Shown: in pieces, positions 33,250 through 44,931 of the stretch
Position numbering within the stretch: the first letter of the stretch is position 1
Layout of the letters: each line of letters begins with the position of its first letter
Assembly: GCA_021432635.1 (NCBI GenBank)
Contig: MU270026.1
Location: 771,311-835,310 of the forward strand
Reading direction: 5' to 3'
Source of the DNA: Thozetella sp. PMI_491
Taxonomy: Eukaryota; Ascomycota; Sordariomycetes; Chaetosphaeriales; Chaetosphaeriaceae
DNA: 64,000 bases
Made by a program: the position numbers and the translations under genes
The notes under the pieces: generated by a model
The model's input: the letters and a program-made list of their open reading frames with translations, nothing else
Databases searched by the model: none
Told to the model about the DNA's origin: nothing

Positions 33250-33511
33250 CCAGTGTGTTAAGAAAGCGGCGAGGATATATGAGCGCGAAGAGGGTAGAAG
33301 CAGAGATCGAGAGTGAACCAGGAGAGTTCAATGAGACGTAGAGCACTTTTCATCATGTAATTAAACATTTGCATTCCGCCCAATGTAGACATTGCCCTAA
33401 CCGGAGTAGCTTATGTGATGGATAGGAGTAGATTATGGACCATCGGCTAGTCTATCTATACTTTTTGTCTATATATACGTCTATGTGTGTGTCTGCCATC
33501 AGTGTATAGTT

Positions 33512-36362
33512 TTACACCGCGCCAATTGACCTTTTCCTGCTCTTGCACTGGTACTTGATGCTGAATGGCTCCAGAGTTATCGTCCTGTAGTCGTCGGGGT
33601 TCTCACGGTCCCCGAAGATCTTCAGAATCCTGACCACCATGCGATAGCTCCCGGGCGGCAGGATGGTTCCTTCCTGCGTCATGCCCGAGAATGGCGTGAT
33701 GAAGAAGCGCCGCGGAATCCAGTCGAGCGGGAAGCCAGCCACATTTCCCGCGCTCTTCGTGCCGAAGACGTCTGTCGTCGCGACGCTAGCGAGCGTGGCG
33801 CCTAGCGGCTCGATGTCCACCCGCATGAAGGCCGTTCCGGAAGTAAGCTGGATCAGGAATGTCGGGTAGGGCCTGGGGTCCGTGTTGGGAATCACAGGAG
33901 ATGTAGGCTTCGCCAGCGTCCAGGTTGTGTTCGCCTCTACAGGTTCGTAGGGATAGACGGTGCTGTTCATGAGGAACATCAGGTCGGGGTCGACCATGGT
34001 CAAGTTATGCAAACTTCCGACCACACCGAGATACGGCAGCACCAGGTTGTCACCGGATGTGGTATTGAGTGTGATGTACCCACTGTAGACGGGGATGCGG
34101 CTCTCATCCAGGCCCGCGGGAGGGGTCACAGTGACGACAATGGCTGCCGTGCTTCCCGGAGCAAGGGTGATTGAATCAGTCGAGAAGGCCAGCGACGCGG
34201 AGCCATCGGCGCTCGGGTTGGGGAAAGCAGCAGGGTACGCGCGAGTGGTGCTATAGGTGTACATCGTCAAGGCCGGGGAGTTGCCCAGCGAGTAGGTCAC
34301 AGACTCGCTGCCCGTGTTCTTGAGCTCGAAGGCAGCTTGGCCGACGAAGTGGTCTGAGTCGTTGAACGAGATGCTGCTGACATTGAGAAGTGTGGTCTCA
34401 AAGGCGGCTCGGTATGCCTGCACAAGACCGGCACCCTGTTGCGGGACCGGAGCGAGGCCCGGGACAGCCACGGTTCCGTTGTGAAAGCCCAGGGGCTGGG
34501 CGGTAGCGGAGATCAAGTTTCGCAGGAAGGAAGGGTCCTTGTTTCCGCGGGCCTCGATGACTAGCGCATAAATAGCGGCCATGAGAGGCGTGGCCATGGA
34601 TGTCCCGGAGTCGACCGCATAGCCGCCCTGGGAAAGCGGGAAGGTCGAGACAATACTGCCACCCGCCGTCGAGAACGAAGGAACCACGTCGACCTCCCAA
34701 GTTGGACCCCAGCTGGAGAATGAGTCCATGTAACCTCCAGTTACGGTGTTTGGCCACTCCTTGGAGACAGTTGCGGCATGTTCCTTGTCGGTGACGGTGA
34801 GAGTAATAGACGACCCGTTGGTGAGGAGGTTGCGCCACTCTACACCCTGCTGGTAAGGTGTCATGGCACAGCCCTTGATGCTGGGGAAGGAAGTGCAAGA
34901 TGGATGAAATAGCCTATAGATGATCGAACTGGTTAGTCTTCGTTTCTTTCTCCGGGACGGTGCCCGAGGAGGACTTACACGCTGGGTTCGCGATAGTAAA
35001 AGAGGACGTATTCCGCCCCCCTCTCCTGGAGGTAGTTAGCCTCGGTCCACGACCCGCAGATATCGTATTCTACGAGCACAATCTTTCCCGAGAGGTCCGT
35101 CACGCTATCCTTGAGCGGGTTGCACAGTCCCCAGGTGCCGTCCGTTGTGTCGTTCGGGGTCACGACCCAGAGAGGCAGCGTCACGTTCGGGAGCGACGGG
35201 GCACCGTAGGCCCATCCCCACTTCTGGGGCGCGCCGTCCACTACGGCGTCGCCCCCGATCATGACGTAGGGAGCCTGCGTGTTCTCAACCGACCCGACCG
35301 CAGTCACGCCGTGACCGTCCGCCGCCGAGCTCGCGTAGAACAGACCGGCGCTCCCCGAGTTGCCCGCCGCCACTGTGCAGGGAACGCCAGCGTCGACGAT
35401 GCGCGACACCGACGCCGCCCAGGCCTCCTCAGCCCACCCGACAGAGCCGCCAATCGAAGCTGTGATGACGTCGGCACCGTCCTCAAAGGCGGTGTTGAAG
35501 GCAGCTACCATGATATCGGTCGCGACGTCGCCGCTGCAGCCGAATACACGGTACATGCCGACGTCGGCCCCGGGGGCCGCGCCAGTGAAGCCCAGAGGGT
35601 TCTCACGCGCCGCGATGATACCTGTCACGTGTGTGCCGTGGCTGTCGCACTGGGTCCACGGGTCGCTGTCCGGGATGGGCGTGTTGGATCCGTTATAGCT
35701 ATCACCGACGAGGTCCTTGCCGAATGACACGGCGCACCCAGGTCCGAAGCACGCACCCAGCGCAGGGTTGTTGTAGTCGACCCCCGAGTCGATGATGGCG
35801 ATGCGCACGCCCTTGCCAGTGAACCCGGCCGCGCGCATTTTATCGACCTGATTCATCACGTGCGGGCTGAACGTGTCTGCTTCGTCTGCGCGACGGTCGA
35901 GCTGGTCGGCGCCGACGACGCTAGCAGGGCCATCGAGCTGTGAGATGATCTGCGAGTCCGGACGTGGGATCAACCGCACCGGCCAAGCCTTTTTGACCAC
36001 AGGGAGGCTGGAGATCTTCATGTGCGCCGTGTCCGGCTCGAGATCCAGAGCCGAGCCGTTGAGCTGAATTGAGACCCCCTTGAAGAGGGAGTAGTTCAGG
36101 CCCATCCGCTTGGTCGCAGTGAGGCCATTGTCCGCGAGATGGCTGTAGAAAGCCGCCTCATCGTTCTAGTCGCTGCGGTCAGTCGTCGCTCTCGACAAGG
36201 TGTTTGAGAGCTCAGAAGTACCTGGCCATCTTCAAACTCGACGATGTACGCGCCAGGGACAATGCCCAGCTCCTGCGTCTGATTGCCAGATAGGGAGCCG
36301 GTGGTCGCCGCAAGTGCAGCGCCGCTGAGCGACACGAGGCCCAGAAGAGTGTTCCACCGCAT
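33512..36362 (-). CDS. Secreted subtilisin-like serine protease (S8A, PA-domain type), paralogue 1
   Basis: Exons 36222-36362, 34979-36165 and 33512-34913 join in phase to give 909 residues. The signal peptide is MRWNTLLGLVSLSGAALAAT, followed by an I9-like propeptide (PGAYIVEFEDGQ, NYSLFKGVSIQL). The catalytic triad is visible: Asp173 in IAIIDSGVDYNNP, His223 in SHGTHVTGIIA and Ser548 in DSGTSMATPL. The oxyanion Asn is probably in VAAGNSGSAG. A PA-type insert (LSGKIVLVEYDICGSW) lies between His and Ser. The C-terminal third is beta-rich, of the Fn3-like type found after the catalytic domain in such proteases, and has many possible N-glycosylation sites. The enzyme should act outside the cell on proteins. 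It is paralogous to the protease at 49891-52682. Confidence 0.94.
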
Positions 36363-38973
36363 CTTGGCTCACGAGGCAAGCGTGCTGCGTAGGTCGCGAC
36401 GGATGCTGAGACCAACGAACGGCCCGACGACAGGCGCCTTGGGTCGCCATTAATATTATCTACGCCGCACACGGTGGCCATCACGCCGGATTCCTTCTGT
36501 CACGATTCCTCCTTGGCGTCCCGAAGGGACAGGTCGATACCACGTAGCATAGTGTCAGGGTCTAGAGGTCATAACCAGTGGGCCAATGGGGCTGGATTGG
36601 GCAGGTCAGGGAGGTAGGGCTGCCGTGGGAGGGAAAGCGCTACATCCGACCCCGGGTTGTGCATAACTAAAGCGCCGTACGGAGGATAGGCAGTATTGGC
36701 ATAGGCGTCGCGTGCACGGTAGCATGGAAGGAGTGCGTGCATTTGGGTGTCTAGCGTAAAAAAAGGGCTAGGAGTCGGGACGAGGCCTGAACCCGAGATG
36801 AGGAGGAAATGAGGAGGATTCGTTAATGGCCGACGATCGGCAGACAGCAACCGTCAGCCCACTCGGAGTGCTACCGAGCTTTTATGCATCGCCTTGGCTC
36901 GAGCTAGGGAGGGCACTCTACTCTGCATGCATGCTATTCTATACCAAAACTTGTGCTATAGCTTTAAAATGCGACAGCGGCGAGAGCACCATCGACCAGA
37001 GCAAGGTTTGTTTTGTTTGGGCATTCCACTAGTTTTGGTAGTTTCCCATCATTTTGGATCTACCAGGGAACCTTAAAATTACTCCCCTTACCCATTTCTT
37101 CCCGAGCACGGGGCCCATCGAAAGGATCCGGGCTATCATTACCTATCCTTCATATAAGGTACTACGTAGTAGGCCCAAGAATAAAGGATTCAGACTCTCC
37201 GAGCAGGTTCCACTAATAGGTAGTCATTTTAACTATTTCTTGGGATGCCACCGCTCCTCCCCGAGCCCCCGCTCCTTTCGCATCCACCCTGGCAGCATGT
37301 TAGGACATATACTGTGAGAGTGAAAAGCCAGCGAAACGTAGCGATATAAATGAGCGCAAATCACGTTGCTTTCTTTCTTTTTCTCGCCTCCCCTCCTCTT
37401 CGGCAATAACACTGTAGCTATGATGGATACCCTGAGCCATCGTGTGGCCGAAGAAGCCGAGTGAAACTGCCACTTGGTTGGGCAGTTTCCAATTAAGCCA
37501 CAGGCGCGATCATCAAGGAATAACCACGGCTGTGGCTTGGTCTTGTACACTACGGGGACCAATACGTTGTACAACTTCGATGGACAGTGTCTCAGTTGCG
37601 CACGGTTTAAACCCGTTTGGTCCTTCCATGTGGCGAGAGGCGGGAGTGTACCCAGTCTGAGACGCTGATCGTCTCTTTATACTGGCCCGTGGCTATCCAC
37701 GCGACGGCTTCTCGGCCAGGGCAACTGCCGCGATAGTCCTATGACCTCTCGTCTATGGTCCAAATTTCCAGGCACAAGGCTATTGACCGCTCTTCTTCAC
37801 CGCCGTGAGGCTAGCGGCGCGCTATTCCGCCACCTCGATTGCATTCGCATTTGAGACAGGAGGTATGCACTCGCATCCAGCGCACTAGCATGGTGCTTCT
37901 CAGCTCTGCGATCAGCTCTGTGAGTGGGGAACAGGGGACCGGTCTCGGCAGTTGCCGACCACCAGCGACACCTGTAACTTCACCGGGTACGTGTTCCTTT
38001 GTGTGTTGTCCGTGAAACCTGTCTCGGACATCCATTCGTAGACTTGTAATCGTCAGGGCCGTTGTCGGTGGTCCCCCCCTCGTGTAAGCGTGGCTTTCGC
38101 GCGCCCGCTGCGCGTCCAACACCTCCTTCAGCAACGAGACACTGTTTTGCGAGGCGAAATGACAAATCAAATACTCCATGTTGAATCCGGATGGTTTTGG
38201 GGGGTTAAGAGGGGTGAGAATCAGCCACACAAGCCCAAAAAGCTCAAAACGGTACCCCGGAGATATAGTGACGAATTGTGGCTGCTGATGACACTTGACA
38301 CCCAAGACAAGACACAGGAGAGTAACGAGGGGGAGAGGGGAGGGGAGGTTGCGAGAGACCTTGTGTCTCCGACAAGCAGCTGGCGAGAGCTCCAGGCCCG
38401 GCTGTCTTGACGTTGAGAGGACAGATGTTCCGTAACGACAAAACAGTCAGCTTCAGACCCGGGTCGGCTTGACCAAGAGCCCACAAGCGGATCATCGAGT
38501 TGGGTAGCCAGATCATCGCCACATATATTGCATCTTCCACTGGTCAATATCGATGAGGCCTGATTCGTGTTTCACAGGTCTTACACTACGCTGCAGGAGA
38601 TGGACTAAAAGGGGGGGCAGCGCATCGCCGATGTATCGTGGCCGCTGGCAATAGCGAATCGTAATATAGCACTCGGCCTTGCTGCTGGCTACCCCCCCTG
38701 GAAGATTCAAGCAGGGACGTACGATTTCGTGCGGCAAGTGATCAATGACGCATAAGTTATGCTGTATCTTGCGACGCCGTCGGAAGGATGGCGACTTGAT
38801 GTGTCTATATAATGGTCCTCGGTGGCCAGGAATAAGATCGCGCTTGAAAGCAGACAGTTACCTCGCTTCACTTCTTTCTACTTGCCGTATCATATATCCC
38901 AAGGCGCTTGAGGAGCTTCTCAGAGAATCCTATCTAAACCTATACCCCTAGCTTCACACGAGTCTAACGCACC
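36363..38973. other. Large intergenic region (2.6 kb), no gene recognised
   Basis: I found no convincing coding sequence on either strand; the longest frames (164 and 113 codons, minus) have low-complexity or motif-free translations. The first few hundred bases are the protease promoter, and the last few hundred the aquaporin promoter. Confidence 0.5.
38806..38812 (+). promoter_or_regulatory. TATA-like element upstream of the aquaporin gene
   Basis: TATATAA lies about 165 bp before the ATG at 38974, a plausible core promoter position. Confidence 0.45.
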
Positions 38974-39832
38974 ATGGCGATCCCTTCGGTGCGGAACCTG
39001 CTGGTCGTCGCCGCTGGAGAGTTCTGCGGAACCTTCCTCTTCCTCCTCCTTTCGTTCATCGGGGCCCAGACAGCCATCGTCGCCAATAATCCCGACCACC
39101 CTAGTGCGCCGCTCGCCCCGTTCAGCCTGATGTACATAGCCGCCTGCTTTGGTGGTGCTCTTGCTGTGAACGTGTGGATCTTTTACCGCGTCTCGGGAGG
39201 CATGTTCAACCCTGCGGTAAGCTTTCCATTCCTGAGCATACCTAGAAACCTGCCGGTGCTGACTCGGCAAGGTCACCTTGGGCTTGGTCCTTGCCAAGGC
39301 CGTCCACCCCGTTGTCGGCGCTGCCGTGTTCGCTAGCCAGATCGCCGCCGGTATCGCGGCTGCGGCCATGACCAAGGCTCTCCTACCCGGCCCGCTCCTG
39401 GTTGCCAACACGCTAGGCGGGGGTGCAACCATTGTCCAGGGTCTATTCCTGGAGATGTTTCTTACTGCACAGCTGGTCCTGACCGTGTACTTCCTCGCCG
39501 TGGAGAAGCATCGGGCAACGTTCCTCGCGCCCATCGGAGTTGGCATGTCCGTCTTCGCTGCCCACATGGTAGCCACCAACTGGACGGGAACATCCATCAA
39601 CCCGGCCAGGTCTTTCGGCCCGGCTGTGCTGACAAACTTCGTGCACTATCACTGGATCTACTGGGTCGGCCCTTTCATGGGGTCCATCTTGGCCTTCGCC
39701 GTCTACACCATTTTCAAGCTCTTGAGCTATCACACGGCCAACCCAGGTCAAGACTCTGACGATCTGGAGAGGGCCTGTGTTCCTGTGAGAATTGTGAGTA
39801 CACCTGTCACGCCAGATGAGAAGGCTCATTGA
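38974..39832 (+). CDS. Aquaporin / MIP-family channel
   Basis: Two exons (38974-39216 and 39272-39832, 55-bp intron, phase 0) encode 267 residues. The split falls exactly inside the first NPA box (SGGMFNPA joined to VTLGLVLA). The second NPA box is TSINPARSFGPAVL. The N terminus (LVVAAGEFCGTFLFLLLSF) has the E-x-x-G-T-F motif of helix 1, and about six helices are evident. The residue after the second NPA is Arg, as in orthodox selectivity filters. His or Gly at the other filter positions would decide between water and glycerol transport, and I did not resolve them with certainty. The short N terminus and compact length favour a water-channel type over the long-tailed fungal aquaglyceroporins. 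Predicted location is the plasma membrane. Confidence 0.93.
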
Positions 39833-41201
39833 TGAGCTCCGAAAGAGTATTGAGTTGCTATGGATTGTGCCATAAGCGTCAATTCTCGGAAAGCACAAAA
39901 TGAAATAGAAAGGCGGCCTAGATACGATGGTCTATCACATGAGATTTTATGAAGTTATGAAATGGAAAATAAGGGCGACAATATGTTAGGAGAGCTAAAA
40001 TGTTTAGAATGGAAGGCGCCGGGTAGTTCTTACTTCTCATGGTTATCTTTATTCACTAATAGTTATTCTGTTCACCTTGTTCTCGAATGGTCATTCCCCT
40101 TAGGCTCATCCCGAGAGTGTTACTGCGATTTGCTCTATTAGGGACCTGTGGAGGCTGGGCCCATAACGCCGCGAGAACGGACAGATCAAGGCGGTCAAGG
40201 TATGGTGATGACTAGCAAATCACATATATTAGAAGCCGGAAGAGATAGAAAACTATAAAATAAGTACACAAATGCGTACTTCTGCGAACCGGAAAATGCA
40301 CAAGGGAGCTATAGCATCTTTTATTTGCAATAGACGTGCAACTAGGGATACCAAATACGCGATTATCAGTGGGTAGATACCTGATTGTAGCGAATCCAAT
40401 AAAAGATGTGTTATAAATATAGCGAATAGGCGATTATACGCTATAACTACGCGATTATATGCAGTAAATACGCGGTTGTATAAGGGATAAACTTGCGATT
40501 CTAGTAGTTTATGTCCAGGACGTTGATCAACGCCCGAAGTATCACCCACCCAGCCACGTCCATAATTCCAGCCAGATATGCAGAGGATCTTTCTAAACTC
40601 ATGGCCACAAAATTTCAGCAGCTACAATTTGAGGTTGAGTTCAGCTCAAACGGCAAAACTGCCGAGCTAGATCAGTGACCCGCCACCCGATCTGTACCCC
40701 TTCCTCCATCCACCTCTCGAGTAACTCGTTAGGCTAACCATCCTTCTTGAAACGGTGTTCTCATTCACGAAGGTCGCCCGTGCTCCTCAGCGCGCCGTGC
40801 AGCCGGAACCATGGATCTCCTTCTACGAGGATTGGAAAGTAGATAACGTGCCGAAAGCTTGGTCCAAGATTAGGGGTAAAGTGGCTGCGCGACTATGGGT
40901 GTTTAAAAAGATCGTACTAAACCATCTAGGTTCGCCCGAGTTGTACAGCAGATATTGTGGCTGGAAATCCCTCGCTATTCATCGCCGGTTGGTCGATGCG
41001 CACGCCACCACCCCGAGGCCCGGCCTAATATTCGCCGAGCTGCGTAGGTATCTAAGGCATGTCACACGGCTCCCCGCACTTCCGCCAGCTCAGCTCTCCT
41101 CTTGCCCTGCGGAGCATGCAAGAAGAGACCTGAGCTTATTTCCTGTATCACATACGTGCATCATTACAGACAATACGGTGATAATATCGCGAAACTGAAC
41201 T
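39833..41201. other. Intergenic with AT-rich repeat; unsupported open frame
   Basis: The 1.4 kb between the aquaporin and the methyltransferase holds a phased AT-rich repeat (see 40359-40504). An open frame at about 40755-41198 encodes PWISFYEDWKVDNVPKAW and similar protein-like sequence, but lacks an ATG start and any family I know. It may be a gene relic. Confidence 0.4.
40359..40504. repeat. Degenerate 21-23-bp phased repeat
   Basis: The core GCGATTATA recurs at 40359, 40430, 40451, 40472 (as GCGGTTGTA) and 40495 (as GCGATTCTA), with a weaker copy (TGATTGTAG) near 40382. Adjacent copies are 21, 21 and 23 bp apart, about two helical turns. The surrounding sequence is AT-rich. Confidence 0.6.
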
Positions 41202-42616
41202 ATGGCTACCGCGGAGAGTTCTACGGGTATGCGCGCGTCTCTATCAACTGCAACTGACACCTTGGTTGGCCTCGTGCGCCCTTATCTCGACTCACCTCCC
41301 GCGGAGGACGAGCGAGTAGACTTGGCGCAACGCCGGGCTATCATCAACGCTGCGAACAAACTGCTACGCACGGTGCAGGAGCCCGCGGATGAGATGCTTG
41401 ATATGACAGCGCAGCTCGGGGCCATCACCGCGACGCGCCTCTTTTGCGAATGGGGGGTTTTCGAGGCAATTCCACTGCAGGGTGGGGCGTCGTATGCGTC
41501 TCTCGCTAGCACTACCGATACCGAAGAAATCCTTCTAAGTATGGTGGAGAGAGATTGATGCTGATGTTCTGCGATAAAACTAACACGCGAATTCATAGGG
41601 CGCATCTCCGGCATTCTGATCGCATTCGGGATTCTAGAACTAAATGAGAAACAGGAGCTGGTGCACACGAAGCGATCGAGGGTCTTCACCAACGACCAAG
41701 ACCAGGCAGGTCTTTTGTTTCACATCTCGTAAGACCACCGGCTTTCCAATCAGCTTCAAGCACCGAGCTGACACTTGCCCAGATGGGACAATGTGTTCTA
41801 TCCGTATGCTCAATTCCCAGCATACTTTGCCAAGTATGGTCGACGGGAACCTCAGACGCTCAACCACGTCCCCATCACGTTCGCCTATGGCTCCCCGGAA
41901 GATGCCTTCTACGACCAATTGGCGCGGGACCCGCCCAGAATGCAGCGTTTCATCAAGGGCATGAAAGGACTGGAGGAGCAGATGCCAATCGCCGGCATCT
42001 ACGATTTCGGGTGGCTCGTTGCCGAAGTCCTCGCGCACCCGGCCGCGGACAGGCCAATCTTCGTGGATGTCGGCGGCGGGTCGGGTCATGCGATCAAGGC
42101 CATCCAAGCCGAGTTTCCAGACCTGCCTCTCCCGCGCTTCATTCTCCAAGACCGCGCAGAGGTGCTCGAGGCGTCGACAATCCTACAAGGTGGCCCGATG
42201 GCAAGCATCCAGAGGGTTCCTATTGATTTCCATAAGGAACAGCCGATTAAAGGTAACAACGTTACCGGGCCTGGCATTCTTGGCTTCGCAGCTAATAGGC
42301 GACAGGGGCGCACATCTACTGGATCCGACGCTGCTTGCACAACTACAGCGACACGATTAGCATCAATATAATGCGCATTATTGCGGAGGCGATGGCCTCG
42401 GATTCGAGGCTGCTCATTGAAGAAGATGTCATGGAAAACCCGCCGTACCATATAGCTGCGATGATGGACATCATGATGTTGGGATACGGCGGCAAGCAGC
42501 GCACCATCGAGTTATGGGAGAAGATTGCAGCCGAGGCAGGCCTGAGGATCAGCAGCGTGTCAAGGGGTAGCGGGCCGTGGAAGACCATGTGCGTGATTGA
42601 GTGTATGAAGGTGTAA
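41202..42616 (+). CDS. SAM-dependent O-methyltransferase (plant-type family 2)
   Basis: Four exons (41202-41538, 41599-41728, 41783-42252, 42306-42616) join in phase to give 415 residues. The N-terminal dimerisation part includes ITATRLFCEWGVFEAIP. The SAM-binding glycine loop is IFVDVGGGSGHAIKAIQAEF (about residues 240-260), followed by FILQDRAEVLEAS. The catalytic His lies in WIRRCLHNYSD, equivalent to the R-x-x-x-H-D/N-W/Y motif. The C-terminal LLIEEDVMENPP and MMLGYGGKQRTIELWEKI blocks are typical. Enzymes of this group methylate phenolic or polyketide hydroxyls. It sits tail to tail with the P450 gene (174 bp apart), with SDR and bZIP genes beyond, suggesting one tailoring group. Confidence 0.93.
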
Positions 42617-42789
42617 CGACGGAATCATGTGCGGATCAAAGCGCTTGTATCTTGTCTCAGTTTCCTGTACCTAGTCGCCCTCGAGTATCTGTAAGACATT
42701 GTTTTGTGAAGCCACTTTCGAATATAAGCTGAATATCATAGGAATAACTATGTCACGATAAAAAGAATTCAGACAATCGCTTCCTGGAC

Positions 42790-44415
42790 CTAGTACGGTC
42801 CATCAGGCATAGCCCCCAAGACAACGCTCGCATCTTTTTCGGCACTCCCCCATTCCTGCATCACCACACCTGTAACCCAAGGGCCCCTGGGCACCAAGCT
42901 CGCCTTAAAAGGGGCCGGTATGACTGTGAATCCATGCGGCTTGATGACGTTCGGGTCCGGCGCTTGAGACCCGTCTGCACTCCGAATGTTAAAAGCCCAG
43001 AGGAGGCGTGAGATAACCATCCAGAGACCATCTTCGGCCAGGAGTCTTCCGGTACACATCCTCCTTCCGTAGCCAAAGAACGGTATCGGGAGGTCGCGCC
43101 GGACCGCGGCGTGCATCCAGTCAGCCTCCACATCACTTTCCCCTGCGCCCGACGGCTCGGATTTCAACCACCGCTCCGGAACGAAGTCGTCGACGTTTTC
43201 TCCGAATGCTGCCTCATCCCTTCCAATTCCCCACGTATTTGCGATCACAACAGACCCGGCGGGAATGTGGAACCCTTCATAGACATCCTCGCGCTCGACC
43301 ATGTGAGGCACGCCGTTTGGCGCAACGCACCGCCAGCGTAGCAGCTCTAGCAAGATGGCATCTAAATAGGGCATCTTTGCGCGGTCGGCAAGATTTGGAA
43401 GTCGATCTCGTCCCACGACAGTGTCCAGGAGCTCTTGAGCGCGGGCGACAACGCTGGGCGCTGTCATGGCAGCGACCAAGAACCACATCAGCTGGCGCGA
43501 TGTAGTCTCGAGGCCTGCGATGGCATTGGCTCCCAGAAGGTACGCCAAGTGCAAATCATCGACCCCCTCAGCCCCAGTACTCATGCGCATCTTCTTCGCA
43601 AAGTTCCATCCGGAGGCTGCGAGACCACGGGCGTAATTCTCCATGTGCATGGCGGACTCGACCTCGTATAGGCGCTTCGCCGCACGCTTCCATGGTGAAA
43701 TCCACTCCGGAAGACGCTTGAGCGCCGGGAGAATGTCGACAGGCTGCGGCTTTGACACCATGTCGGTCACAATTCCCTGGACACGCACCGTCTCCTTGGT
43801 GATGGGGTCTCCCGGTTGGGCAATTCGGTAGCCGTATGACATGCCCATGGTCAGACTGGCTTGCGCGCGCTCGAAGTGGCTGAATAATTCCTCATCGCTC
43901 GACACCCCTCCGTCCCCCACATTCACAAGCAGGTCGTGGAGCAGTTGCTTGCATTCAACGTCTTGCAAGGCGCGAAAGCGGTCCTGGGATGTGATGTTCA
44001 TACAAGCGGAGAGCAAGCGCTGGTGGAGGCGGAAGGTCGCATCGTATGGACGTAACAGGATATGGAGTGACTCGTTCTTACTAGGAGACATCATCCTTGA
44101 CATAGCCGAGGGCGGTCGGGCGCTGTAGATGGCGGCGCGCTTGCCGAGCAGCTCGTTGGCTGTCTGGGCGTTGTCGAGGACTACAATCGTCTGCCCCAGG
44201 ACGCTGAAAGACATGATGGGCCCGTATGTCTTGCTCCATTCGTGCCAGGTGATGAACGGGTTGTCCACCGGGGCATTGTGCAAGTTGCCTAGGAGGGGCA
44301 GCTTGGGCGGACCTGGGGGAAGTGACGTCCGCTTGGCGGAGATGAATAGCCTCCGGGAGAGAGCGACGACGGTGACCAGTAAGATCAAGAAAAGAATAAG
44401 GAAGGTCCCCGCCAT
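42790..44415 (-). CDS. Cytochrome P450 monooxygenase
   Basis: One uninterrupted frame encodes 541 residues. An N-terminal membrane anchor (TFLILFLILLVTVVAL) is followed by the proline hinge PPGPPKLPLLGNLHN. The I-helix motif is AIAGLETTSRQLMW, the K-helix E-x-x-R is LLELLRWR, the PERW motif is DDFVPERWL, and the heme loop is PFFGYGRRMCTGRLLAE with the thiolate Cys. All key residues are intact, so the enzyme should be active in the endoplasmic reticulum membrane with a P450 reductase. The layout resembles fungal P450s of the O-methylsterigmatocystin-oxidoreductase-like group, but I do not assign a CYP family. It is intronless, unlike the methyltransferase and the bZIP gene nearby. Confidence 0.95.
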   Translation of the reverse strand: MAGTFLILFLILLVTVVALSRRLFISAKRTSLPPGPPKLPLLGNLHNAPVDNPFITWHEWSKTYGPIMSFSVLGQTIVVLDNAQTANELLGKRAAIYSARPPSAMSRMMSPSKNESLHILLRPYDATFRLHQRLLSACMNITSQDRFRALQDVECKQLLHDLLVNVGDGGVSSDEELFSHFERAQASLTMGMSYGYRIAQPGDPITKETVRVQGIVTDMVSKPQPVDILPALKRLPEWISPWKRAAKRLYEVESAMHMENYARGLAASGWNFAKKMRMSTGAEGVDDLHLAYLLGANAIAGLETTSRQLMWFLVAAMTAPSVVARAQELLDTVVGRDRLPNLADRAKMPYLDAILLELLRWRCVAPNGVPHMVEREDVYEGFHIPAGSVVIANTWGIGRDEAAFGENVDDFVPERWLKSEPSGAGESDVEADWMHAAVRRDLPIPFFGYGRRMCTGRLLAEDGLWMVISRLLWAFNIRSADGSQAPDPNVIKPHGFTVIPAPFKASLVPRGPWVTGVVMQEWGSAEKDASVVLGAMPDGPY

Positions 44416-44931
44416 TGTGATCGCTTAATTTAGGAACTATACCTCGCAGCTTCTACTTCTCCGTTCGACGTTTTTTTCTTCTCCAAACCAGTTGAGTTGA
44501 GACTTTGTGATGCGTCAATGGTACATGCCCCGCACGTTGATCCTCCTTATCACTAGCCATACTGGGTTGGGGGCGTTGCCGCCTCCCTTACCAAAGAGCC
44601 CCCACGAAGACCACTAGCCTGCTCGGCTCGCGAAGCAAATGTCAAAGTGTGACGAAAAAAGGATACGCCCAGCCGGCGCGGGCCGGCAAGGGTCTGCATT
44701 GGTGCCATGTGGCTTGGAATGCAGACAAGCACGAGATATTTGCAAGACTAGATTGGTCGCTCCACCCAAGACGACGACAGCAGGAAAGCTAAGGTCCCTA
44801 CGCTATACATAATGGCCAAGAAAACCTGACAAAGCGATTCTCGGGCAGTGCTGGTAGTAGATCGCATCTCACCGTCCACCAACAGAGCCAGTGATAACAA
44901 GCCCGGCAGTTCCCATGCATCCACAGCGAGC
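44416..44931. other. Intergenic between P450 and SDR genes
   Basis: Both neighbours are on the minus strand, so this 516 bp is the P450 promoter and the SDR 3' region. A T-rich stretch lies near 44470-44480. No gene is seen. Confidence 0.5.

Noticed and set aside
34960-35727. 255-codon plus-strand open frame
   Set aside because: It is antisense to the subtilase catalytic domain and encodes an Arg/Val-rich sequence with no domain.
38920-39600. 226-codon minus-strand open frame
   Set aside because: It runs antisense across both aquaporin exons and the intron, and has no recognisable family.
40755-41198. 147-codon plus-strand open frame (EPWISFYEDWKVDNVPKAW)
   Set aside because: The translation looks protein-like at first, but there is no ATG at its start, no recognised family, and it drifts into low-quality sequence; noted only in the gap entry.
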